Shown: positions 1 through 4,821, counted from the first letter of the stretch. The stretch: DNA of 6,142 nt from Chloroflexia bacterium (GCA_025927935.1 JAICKM010000429.1:1-6142); one strand, 5' to 3'. Numbers and translations: made by a program. Notes: a model not told the origin generated them from the letters alone.

Positions 1-48
1 CGCTTCCGCGCCCTGGTGGCGCAACTGCTGGAACACGAGGGGCGGTAG
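1..48 (+). CDS. 3' end of an unidentified CDS (partial)
   Basis: An open frame enters from the left edge and reads RFRALVAQLLEHEGR before a TAG at 46-48. It is GC-rich, with G or C in nearly every third position like the later genes, which supports it being a genuine coding tail. Only 15 residues are visible, so no family can be assigned. The DNA after its stop is clearly AT-richer, so this gene probably marks the left edge of the host backbone next to the accessory patch. Confidence 0.45.
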   Translation, partial: RFRALVAQLLEHEGR

Positions 49-98
49 AGATTTGCAGCAGAAGGCCACTGAACTGGAAAGGACTAAGATAACGGGAA

Positions 99-488
99 AT
101 GGAGCCAACGTTGAATAGCTTAGAAGGCAGCCTTTTGACCGCTACTACCTGGACACAAGCAGGCGATCTGATTATTCAAGCGGTAGATGTCAACGAACAT
201 CCAGTTGAGGTTCGGTTTCACAATATCTGCTTTTTCAAGCTAGTCGGGTCTAGGGTGCACGACTGGAACGACAGTAACGAGATCTGGAAGCTACACGAAA
301 TTGCAGACTCACCCCTGTTACGGGAAGTAGTTTCGGAGAATGGCGCTTACTGGCTACAGCAGCAATTTGGTGGCTTCTATAAGCGTGTCACTTCTGTTGA
401 AGATCCACGCCTTCTCCGCCATATCGTCCTGCTTTCCGATTATCTTGATCTTGAGATATTGTGTACCGATTGTCAGATGGCTCTTTGA
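99..488 (+). CDS. hypothetical small protein, possible immunity-type; 3' end lies in an IS end
   Basis: The product is a 129-residue soluble protein that I do not recognise. It has no signal peptide or membrane segment. It is rich in aromatics and acidic residues, with alternating hydrophobic stretches (VEVRFHNICFFKL around 36-48, RHIVLLSDYLDLEILC around 107-122) that suggest a small alpha/beta fold. The pattern, ending in a strand followed by 'YLDLEIL', is like many small proteins found in immunity-gene arrays, but this is only a resemblance. Base composition is AT-richer than the backbone genes. The ATG at 99 is preceded by purine-rich sequence (AAAGGA at 76-81, GGGAA at 94-98). The last codons (GCT CTT TGA) lie inside the left inverted repeat of the ISL3 element that starts at 479, so the natural C-terminus, probably only a few residues longer, has been replaced by IS sequence. 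Confidence 0.6.
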   Translation: MEPTLNSLEGSLLTATTWTQAGDLIIQAVDVNEHPVEVRFHNICFFKLVGSRVHDWNDSNEIWKLHEIADSPLLREVVSENGAYWLQQQFGGFYKRVTSVEDPRLLRHIVLLSDYLDLEILCTDCQMAL

Positions 489-501
489 GGTGGAGTGTGG
501 T
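479..501 (+). repeat. left terminal inverted repeat of the ISL3 element
   Basis: This is a 23-bp repeat beginning GGCTCTTTGAGGTGGAGTG. It is identical to the reverse complement of 1824-1846, and the identity extends to 476 if the outer GAT is counted. It is the transposase-distal end and contains the TGA (486-488) that closes the upstream small gene. Confidence 0.9.
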
Positions 502-504
502 CAG

Positions 505-1686
505 CTAGGTCCCGTCGCACTCCATCAGCACGCGTAGCCGAAAGTGACTATCGTTCGTGAAGCCATAGGCCCGGCGCTTAATCAGCTTAATCTTGTTGTT
601 GCAGCCCTCCACCACTCCGTTGCTGTGGCGCTCCACGAAGTAGTTCAAAATTGGCTCCCACCAGCGCTCCACGAAGGCCGCTAGCTTCGCGAACCCCGCT
701 AGGCCGCACGCCCGCGCCTTTTTCACCCACCACCCCAGCCGGATCGCCGCCGCCTGCCGGCTCGCGGCCTCCTCGTACATCCGCCGCAACCGCTCCTTGA
801 GGTCATAGGCCACTCCCAGCACCGGGTAGAGCTGCCCAGCTGCCCGTACCCACGCTTGATCTTCTGCGGCCAAGTCCACTCCGTTGCGTAGCAGGCGCCC
901 CCGTAACTCTTGCAGTTCCGCCCGTTCCCCCGCCGCGCGGCCCCGCTGTTGGGCGATCCGGGTCTGATTGAGCACGGCGTTGACCTGTTTTTGGACATGG
1001 AATCGATCCCCGGTGCGCCGCGCCTGCGGAAACAGCTCGGCGGCCACGTCGTGGTAGGGTTCCCAGAAGTCGGCCGTCACTTCCGCGACTTGGGCGCGCA
1101 GGTCGTCCGGCCAGTCGGCAAAGTAGGCCCGCACCGTTGCTTTATCACGCGCCGGCAGTTGCTCCAGCACCATCCCGGTCTCGCCGTTCACCACCACCAA
1201 CTTGAAATCGCCCCGGCCTTTGCGGACCGCAATTTCGTCCAGCCCCAGCACGCGCACGGGGGTGGCGGGCGGCCCCACGGGATGCCGGGCCGCCGCGGTG
1301 GCATAGTACAGCCCTTCGACCAATTTGTAGCCCACCCCTTCGCGGCGCGCAACGGCGGCGATACTGGTGTCGCGGCACGCCGCCACGAGCGCGGCCGCAT
1401 AGCGCCGCGTGGTCGTGGCGCGGGGGGCCACAGTGGCCGTCGGTTCTAAAAAGACCGTGCCGCAGGGGCGACAATGTAAGCGCCGCCGGGTGAGGAGCAA
1501 CCAGGTGGGGTGGCCGGCCCAGGCCAAATCGCGGATGCGCCGCCGATGATACTGATGCACGCTCGTGGTCGGCTGGGCACAGATGGGACAGGCCACCGGG
1601 CCGGGGGCGAGCCGACAATGCAGCAGCAGCGTCTGGGTGTGGGCATCACGCTCGATAGCCGTCACTTGTATGCCTGCTAGGTCCAA
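505..1686 (-). CDS. ISL3-family transposase (DDE)
   Basis: This enzyme catalyses cut-and-paste movement of the surrounding IS. From the TTG at 1686 it is 393 residues long. An N-terminal zinc-ribbon-like part has CPIC (33-36) and CRPC (72-75). A helix-turn-helix-like region follows (about 95-130), then the DDE_Tnp_ISL3 catalytic core: D150 in VLGLDEIA, D206 in EVTADFW, the family marker DRFH at 227-230, and E360 in HSNGVVEGCNNKIKLIKRR. All three acidic catalytic residues are present, so it looks functional. The frame stays open upstream to 1794. A strong AAGGAG at 1760-1765 sits 7 nt before an ATC codon at 1752-1750, while TTG 1686 has only a weak ribosome site. The true product may therefore start at 1752 (415 residues), adding an N-terminus whose final FTQVLDLAGIQV looks family-like. 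Transcription from the upstream SUKH gene would run into it. Confidence 0.9.
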   Translation of the reverse strand: MDLAGIQVTAIERDAHTQTLLLHCRLAPGPVACPICAQPTTSVHQYHRRRIRDLAWAGHPTWLLLTRRRLHCRPCGTVFLEPTATVAPRATTTRRYAAALVAACRDTSIAAVARREGVGYKLVEGLYYATAAARHPVGPPATPVRVLGLDEIAVRKGRGDFKLVVVNGETGMVLEQLPARDKATVRAYFADWPDDLRAQVAEVTADFWEPYHDVAAELFPQARRTGDRFHVQKQVNAVLNQTRIAQQRGRAAGERAELQELRGRLLRNGVDLAAEDQAWVRAAGQLYPVLGVAYDLKERLRRMYEEAASRQAAAIRLGWWVKKARACGLAGFAKLAAFVERWWEPILNYFVERHSNGVVEGCNNKIKLIKRRAYGFTNDSHFRLRVLMECDGT

Positions 1687-2164
1687 TACCTGGGTGAAGG
1701 CGGTCGGATCGCCGGGATTGATCCAGGCGGCCGCCTGGGGTATACTTTCGATGTCGGATCTCCTTGGGGTAGGGATTGGTGGTACAATCCGATCTTACCC
1801 AAGTAGGTCCGCCGCTGCAATTCACCACACTCCACCTCAAAGAGCCATCGTTAACAACCGGCATCGGATCTGCTTGCGTGTCAAAGGCGAAAAACTCTCC
1901 ACCACCATTGGATCCAAAGACCAGAAATTCGACTGAGAATTCCGCATAAAGCCTATTTGTATAAATTACGTCCTCCAAATCATATAGCATAATGTAATTG
2001 GGCCCTAGCCATCCTTCCCCTCCATCGGAACGCAGCATAAACTGGACGTAGTCTTCAGGGAACGTCACTCCCAAATCCGTCTGGCCCTTTGCTATTTGCC
2101 CCATCGAAGCGCCCGGCCTCAGCACATCGAGGCAGCGTATAAACTTCCGCAATTTATCGGGCAT
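1646..2164 (-). CDS. SUKH (SMI1/KNR4) family protein, C-terminus replaced by IS sequence
   Basis: Residues 1-106 match the SUKH-1 pattern: an N-terminal helical part, then LGVTFPEDYVQFMLRSDGGE (31-50), a leucine/tyrosine-rich stretch around YDLEDVIYTNRLY (61-73), and LVFGSNGGGEFFAFDT (81-96) followed by PMPVV. SUKH proteins are mainly known as immunity proteins for secreted polymorphic toxins, and some serve other roles. Family members are usually about 140-150 residues, with a last helix ending near a 'F..FL' motif. Here genuine sequence stops at N105/D106, exactly at the IS end (1847). The remaining 66 residues, to the stop at 1646, are a translation of IS DNA in a different frame from the transposase. 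The gene is best read as disrupted, possibly making a nonfunctional chimera. It starts 36 bp after the TPR gene on the same strand, with AAGGG about 11 nt before the ATG. It is AT-richer than the TPR gene. No cognate toxin is visible. Confidence 0.8.
   Translation of the reverse strand: MPDKLRKFIRCLDVLRPGASMGQIAKGQTDLGVTFPEDYVQFMLRSDGGEGWLGPNYIMLYDLEDVIYTNRLYAEFSVEFLVFGSNGGGEFFAFDTQADPMPVVNDGSLRWSVVNCSGGPTWVRSDCTTNPYPKEIRHRKYTPGGRLDQSRRSDRLHPGIGPSRHTSDGYRA
1760..1765 (-). promoter_or_regulatory. Shine-Dalgarno AAGGAG for the transposase, without a standard start codon at the right spacing
   Basis: Read on the - strand, AAGGAG is followed by a 7-nt spacer and then ATC GAA AGT in the transposase frame. 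No ATG, GTG or TTG lies at a suitable distance. Either ATC is used as a rare start, or an ATG was lost and the protein now begins inefficiently at TTG 1686. Confidence 0.5.
1792..1820 (-). promoter_or_regulatory. candidate promoter of the transposase inside the right IS end
   Basis: On the - strand, TTGCAG (1820-1815) and TAAGAT (1797-1792) are separated by exactly 17 bp. The expected start point is 20-30 bp before the AAGGAG ribosome site. It lies just inside the right inverted repeat, a usual position for an IS promoter. The match is good but not perfect, and no experimental support is available. Confidence 0.45.
1824..1846 (-). repeat. right terminal inverted repeat of the ISL3 element
   Basis: This is an exact inverted copy of 479-501 on the transposase-proximal side; including the outer ATC it runs to 1849. 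It is read in frame by the interrupted SUKH gene as DGSLRWSVV, so these residues are IS-derived and not part of the SUKH fold. Confidence 0.9.
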
Positions 2165-2200
2165 TGTCGATCTTACCCTTGAACGGGCATAACAAGCTTA

Positions 2201-3076
2201 TCACCCCCGGCAGGGATCGAACGCCGGGTCCTCCGCCGCGAGGTCGCCAAGATTCGGGTCGAGGGAGATGGCCTCGCCGAGCCATTCGAGCGCCTCCCGG
2301 CAGCGGCCCGCGTGGGCGTAGGCCCAGCCGACGCGGTAGGTCAGTTCGGGGTCGTCGGGCCAAAAGGCCAGGGCGCGCTGGAAGGATTCGACGGCGCCGA
2401 GCGGGTTGCCCGACCGCACGCGGGTGACGCCCAGGTTGTAGAGCGTGTCGGGGCGGCCCGAATCGAGGGCCAGGGCGTGGGTGAAGTCGGCCATGGCGCC
2501 GTTGAGGTCGCCGATGGTGCGGCGGGCCAGGCCGCGATTATTCAGCACGCGCGGCTGGTCGGGTTGCAGCGCGAGCGAGCGGTTGAAGTCGGCCAGGGCG
2601 CCCGGCACGTCTTCGAGCACGGCGCGGGCCAGGCCGCGGTTGTTGAGCGTGGGGATATGGTCGGGGCGCAGATCCAGGGCGCGGGTCAGGTCGGCCAGCG
2701 CGGCAGGCATGTCGCCGATCTCCTGGTAGAACAGGGCGCGGTTGTAGAGCACGTCGGGATCGCGCGGGGCGTGCTGCACGGCATAGGCGAAATCGGCGCC
2801 CGCCTGCTCCACGCGGCCCAACTCGCGCAACACCAGCCCGCGCCGCATGCGTGCGCCCAGATGATCGGGCTGCTGGGCCAGGAGCCCGGTCAGGTCCTGC
2901 AACGCCCCTTCGAGGTTGCCGAGTTCGTGGCGCAAGAAGCCCCGGCCCAGCAGGGCGGCGGGACTCCCCGGCGCCAGTTGCAGGGCGTGGTTAAACTGCT
3001 CCAGCGCGGCGTTCGTATCGCCGTCGCGGACCAGTTGCATCCCGATATTGATATGATCCTGGGCAGTAGGCGCCAT
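2201..3076 (-). CDS. tetratricopeptide repeat (TPR) protein
   Basis: This 291-residue protein is almost entirely TPR. Eight consecutive 34-residue units fill about 6-277, each with the helix-A/helix-B pattern (e.g. LYNRALFYQEIGDMPAALAD at 110-129; units ending ALxLxPDxP), followed by a 14-residue tail, DLAAEDPAFDPCRG. TPR arrays form a superhelical groove for binding other proteins. No enzymatic domain, signal peptide or membrane segment is present, so it is probably a cytoplasmic scaffold or adaptor with an unknown partner. The ATG at 3076 has an excellent GGAGGTG (3087-3081) four bases upstream. It is divergent from the alkyltransferase-like gene and lies upstream of the SUKH gene. The 'DPAFDP' tail is commonly followed in such proteins by roughly ten more residues, so the short end, at the boundary with AT-richer DNA, may have been trimmed. 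Confidence 0.9.
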   Translation of the reverse strand: MAPTAQDHINIGMQLVRDGDTNAALEQFNHALQLAPGSPAALLGRGFLRHELGNLEGALQDLTGLLAQQPDHLGARMRRGLVLRELGRVEQAGADFAYAVQHAPRDPDVLYNRALFYQEIGDMPAALADLTRALDLRPDHIPTLNNRGLARAVLEDVPGALADFNRSLALQPDQPRVLNNRGLARRTIGDLNGAMADFTHALALDSGRPDTLYNLGVTRVRSGNPLGAVESFQRALAFWPDDPELTYRVGWAYAHAGRCREALEWLGEAISLDPNLGDLAAEDPAFDPCRG

Positions 3077-3080
3077 GCGT

Positions 3081-3087
3081 CACCTCC
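3081..3087 (-). promoter_or_regulatory. ribosome binding site GGAGGTG of the TPR gene
   Basis: GGAGGTG on the - strand is followed by ACGC and the ATG at 3076. This fixes the start of the TPR protein and argues for strong translation. Confidence 0.6.
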
Positions 3088-3122
3088 GGGCGCGGGAATC
3101 GAAAACGGCCGGTACACTCCAA

Positions 3123-3151
3123 TTGGACCCCTGGATGGGGTATGCTATAAT
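3123..3151 (+). promoter_or_regulatory. sigma-70-type promoter of the alkyltransferase-like operon
   Basis: TTGGAC (3123-3128) and a perfect TATAAT (3146-3151) are separated by 17 bp, with a TGC just before the -10 (extended -10). Transcription should start near 3158, leaving a leader of about 34 nt with AAAGG (3180-3184) before the ATG at 3192. The -10 lies within a short dyad, GGTAT...ATACC (3140-3155), which could be incidental or a small operator. Confidence 0.75.
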
Positions 3152-3155
3152 ACCA
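3147..3155 (-). promoter_or_regulatory. candidate extended -10 for the divergent TPR gene
   Basis: Read on the - strand, the segment is TGG TATTAT, an extended -10 (TGn plus five of six consensus bases) that almost completely overlaps the + strand TATAAT. No good -35 is found at 16-18 bp; TTGCTA lies 20 bp away. If used, RNA polymerase could not occupy both promoters at once. Confidence 0.3.
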
Positions 3156-3191
3156 CAAGATCCGTACCCTGGTAGCAAGAAAGGCACCGCC

Positions 3192-3773
3192 ATGCAGGCA
3201 CCAGCCATCATTACGCCGCATCTCGGCCCGCCCGCGGAAGTCATCCCCGTCCACTGGGGCCGTCTGGCGACGGCGCTCGGCCCGGTTTATGTCGCCGCCA
3301 CGCCGAACGGCGTGGTCAGCATCGCCTCCAGCGTGGGCACGGATGACCGGTTCGTGGCCGAACTGGACGCCGATCTCGGCCCGCGCGCCCATCTGATCGC
3401 CGGGTCCAGCCCGATCCTCGACGCCGCCCTGGCCGAGTTGGCGGGCTACTTCGCCGGGGAGACGCGCACCTTCGCCATGCCGCTGGATCTGCGACTGGTG
3501 CGCGGAGCGTTCAACCTCCGCGTGCTGGCCGAGTTGCGCACCGTGCCCTGGGGCCACCTGGTCAGCTATAGCGAACTCGCCCGCCGGGTAGGTTCGCCGC
3601 GCGCCGCCCGCGCCGTGGGCAGCGCCTGCGGGCACAACCCGCTGCCGCTGGTCATTCCCTCCCACCGCGTGGTCCACGCCGACGGCACCATCGGCGGCTA
3701 CGGCGCGCCGGGCATCGCCCACAAGCGCGCGCTGCTGGCAATCGAGGGCGTCGTCTTCCCGGTCACACCCTGA
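3192..3773 (+). CDS. Ogt/MGMT-like O6-alkylguanine-DNA alkyltransferase with catalytic Cys replaced by Ser
   Basis: The protein has 193 residues, the full length of an Ogt-type enzyme. Residues about 18-100 form the N-terminal RNase H-like domain, and 105-190 the DNA-binding, catalytic domain. Family features are clear: FNLRVLAELRTVPWGHLVSY (107-126) with Y127 next, the helix-turn-helix and arginine-finger segment SPRAARAVGSA (R140), the asparagine hinge N149 in HNPLPLVI, then the active-site motif, HRVVHADGTIGGYG, and E185. The motif reads I-P-S-H-R (155-159; codons CCC TCC CAC CGC), not the usual PCHR. Normal enzymes accept the alkyl group on that Cys in a suicide reaction. With Ser this transfer should be lost, while base flipping and damage binding may remain, as in alkyltransferase-like (ATL) proteins, which recruit nucleotide excision repair. 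Known ATLs are usually short single-domain proteins, so a full-length version is unusual. C146 cannot obviously substitute. The ATG at 3192 is chosen for its ribosome site and promoter. The gene leads a two-gene operon. Confidence 0.9.
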   Translation: MQAPAIITPHLGPPAEVIPVHWGRLATALGPVYVAATPNGVVSIASSVGTDDRFVAELDADLGPRAHLIAGSSPILDAALAELAGYFAGETRTFAMPLDLRLVRGAFNLRVLAELRTVPWGHLVSYSELARRVGSPRAARAVGSACGHNPLPLVIPSHRVVHADGTIGGYGAPGIAHKRALLAIEGVVFPVTP

Positions 3774-3797
3774 CCGGCGCTCGCCAAAGGATCCGCT

Positions 3798-4529
3798 ATG
3801 ACCCATCCCCTGCGTATCGGCCTGATCGGCGATTATAGCCCGGAGGTCGTGGCCCACGTGGCGATCCCGCGGGCGTTGGCCCTTGCCGCCACGACCGCGG
3901 GCGTGCCGGTGGCGCCGGTCTGGCTGGCGACCGACCGCCTGGAACAGGACGGCGCCGATCTGCTGGCCGCGTGCGACGCGCTCTGGTGCGTGCCGGGCAG
4001 CCCCTACGCCGGCATGGACGGCGCGCTGGCGGCGATCCGCTTCGCGCGGGAGCGCCGGGTGCCGTTCCTGGGCACCTGCGGCGGCTTCCAGCACGCGCTT
4101 ATCGAATACGCCCGCGACGCGCTGGGCCTCACCGCCGCGGACCATGCCGAGTCAAACCCGGCTGCCGCCCTGCCGCTGATCGGGCCGCTGGCCTGTGCGT
4201 TGCGCGGGGTGACGGGCGGCATCACCTTCACGCCGGGGTCGCGCATCGCCGCGATTTACGGCGGCACGGCGGCGGAAGAAGCGTACAATTGCAGCTTCGG
4301 CGTGAACCCGCAATACGCGCATTTGCTGGACGGCACGGATCTGCGCATCACCGGGCGGGACGCGAACGGTGAAGTGCGCGTTGTGGAACTGACCGGCCAC
4401 CCGTTCTTCATCGCCACGCTGTACCAGCCGGAGCGGCGGGCATTGACCGGCGTGGCCCACCCGCTGGTCAATGCCCTGGTGCATGCCGCAGTGGCGCAAT
4501 CCGCACAGGCGGGATCGCCCGTTTCCTAA
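3798..4529 (+). CDS. class I glutamine amidotransferase-like protein related to the CTP synthase C-terminal region
   Basis: The 243-residue product is a single GATase-1-like domain with no synthetase part, resembling the protein group named 'CTP synthase C-terminal region-related (seleno)protein'. It begins with a flavodoxin-like strand, LRIGLIGDYSP (5-15). The oxyanion-strand region VPGSPYAGMDGALAAIR (65-81) follows, then the nucleophile elbow FLGTCGGFQHALIEYA (90-105) with C94 (ordinary TGC codon). Near the end is GHPFFIATLYQPE (200-212). In CTP synthase the equivalent reads F-H-P-E, whose His completes the Cys-His-Glu triad; here it is Gln (Q210), with E212 kept. Normal glutaminase activity is therefore doubtful and the substrate unknown. 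There is no partner synthetase in the window. It starts 24 bp after the alkyltransferase-like gene, with AAAGGA (3786-3791) six bases before the ATG, so the two are very likely cotranscribed. Confidence 0.85.
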   Translation: MTHPLRIGLIGDYSPEVVAHVAIPRALALAATTAGVPVAPVWLATDRLEQDGADLLAACDALWCVPGSPYAGMDGALAAIRFARERRVPFLGTCGGFQHALIEYARDALGLTAADHAESNPAAALPLIGPLACALRGVTGGITFTPGSRIAAIYGGTAAEEAYNCSFGVNPQYAHLLDGTDLRITGRDANGEVRVVELTGHPFFIATLYQPERRALTGVAHPLVNALVHAAVAQSAQAGSPVS

Positions 4530-4573
4530 ACGTGGCTGCGCCGTTTTCGCGGGTGTTGCGATAGTCAGATCAC

Positions 4574-4594
4574 GGGCCGGTTGCAAACCGGCCC
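4574..4594. repeat. perfect 9-bp-stem hairpin, copy 1
   Basis: GGGCCGGTT, loop GCA, AACCGGCCC, then CCTACAG. It lies 44 bp after the amidotransferase-like stop and could stabilise or end the operon mRNA. It lacks a T-run, so it is more likely a REP-type dispersed element than an intrinsic terminator. Confidence 0.8.
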
Positions 4595-4638
4595 CTACAG
4601 CGCCCGATGCTCCGCCCGAGACGTGTCAGGTGGAGCAC

Positions 4639-4659
4639 GGGCCGGTTGCAAACCGGCCC
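4639..4659. repeat. perfect 9-bp-stem hairpin, copy 2
   Basis: This is an exact copy of the hairpin at 4574-4594, offset by 65 bp, with the same CCTACAGCGCC following it. Confidence 0.8.
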
Positions 4660-4688
4660 CTACAGCGCCGGGTGCGCCGCCAGAGACG

Positions 4689-4763
4689 TGTCACTCTGAG
4701 CGCAGCGAAGAGTCTCGTCTCGTTTGCGATAAGACAAGATGCTTCACTGTGCTCAGCATGACA
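4689..4763. repeat. 75-bp imperfect palindrome, MITE/REP-like
   Basis: The 32-bp left arm (4689-4720, beginning TGTCACTCTGAGCGCAGCG) pairs with the right arm (4732-4763, ending GCTCAGCATGACA) with about seven mismatches around an 11-nt loop. Elements of the form 'TCA-TCTGAGCG-AGCGAAGA' facing an inverted copy are scattered in many GC-rich bacterial genomes and look like non-autonomous mobile or REP-like sequences. No target duplication is evident. Confidence 0.7.
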
Positions 4764-4815
4764 TAGGAAGGGGCCGGCGCGGGCAGGGTTGCTATAGCGC
4801 GGCCCGCCTAATGCT

Positions 4816-4821
4816 TATACT
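4816..4821 (+). promoter_or_regulatory. candidate -10 (TATACT) for the transporter gene
   Basis: TATACT at 4816-4821 lies about 50 bp before the ATG, with a TG shortly upstream. The best -35-like hexamer, TTGCTA (4789-4794), is 21 bp away, too far for a classical promoter, so this is a weak call. Confidence 0.25.

Larger units (their letters stand above)
479..1846 (-). mobile_element. ISL3-family insertion sequence, complete, 1368 bp
   Basis: A single transposase gene is enclosed by perfect 23-bp terminal inverted repeats at 479-501 and 1824-1846. Both start GGCTCTTTG when read inward, which fits the GG-starting ends usual in ISL3 elements. The match extends 3 bp further outward (GAT at 476-478, ATC at 1847-1849), giving 26 bp in all. 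The transposase stop at 505-507 is only 3 bp inside the left repeat, and a promoter and Shine-Dalgarno lie inside the right end, so the element looks compact and intact. ISL3 elements usually make 8-bp target duplications. Here the flanks TGTCAGAT (left) and ATCGTTAA (right) do not match; at most AT is shared. The element therefore probably sits at a recombination junction and not at a simple insertion site. Confidence 0.85.
4571..4700. repeat. 65-bp imperfect tandem duplication (two units)
   Basis: Unit 1 is 4571-4635 and unit 2 is 4636-4700. The first 34 bases are identical, the next 13 differ at about four positions, an 11-base stretch (GAGACGTGTCA) is identical, and the last seven diverge. 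Each unit carries a perfect hairpin. Unit 2 runs into the 75-bp palindrome that begins at 4689. Confidence 0.85.

Noticed and set aside
1565..1936. + strand ORF across the right IS end
   Set aside because: It is antisense to the transposase start and the SUKH gene, with no recognisable domain. The - strand frames show real homology.
2206..2232. tRNA-like T-arm (TTCGATC on the - strand) and GC hairpin at the end of the TPR gene
   Set aside because: The bases flanking TTCGATC do not form a 5-bp T-stem and no cloverleaf is present. The segment encodes the TPR tail FDPCRG, and the hairpin lacks a T-run for a terminator.
4075..4083. Possible selenocysteine at the amidotransferase nucleophile, since the family name includes seleno-members
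   Set aside because: The codon is TGC (Cys), not TGA, so no recoding is needed here.
2991..4145. Long - strand open frame of 384 codons across the alkyltransferase-like and amidotransferase-like genes
   Set aside because: It is antisense to two clearly homologous genes, its product is Arg/Gly/His-rich low complexity with no recognisable domain, and such shadows are expected in GC-rich DNA.
4571..4700. Repeat-spacer-repeat resembling a mini CRISPR (34-bp repeats, 31-bp spacing)
   Set aside because: There are only two copies, the intervening sequences are similar to each other, and no cas genes are visible. A tandem duplication explains it.
4581..4766. Small + strand ORF of 61 codons in the repeat gap
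   Set aside because: It is a translation of the hairpin and palindrome repeats (AGCKPAPTAP, CHSERSEESR), peptides that commonly arise as spurious annotations from dispersed repeats.
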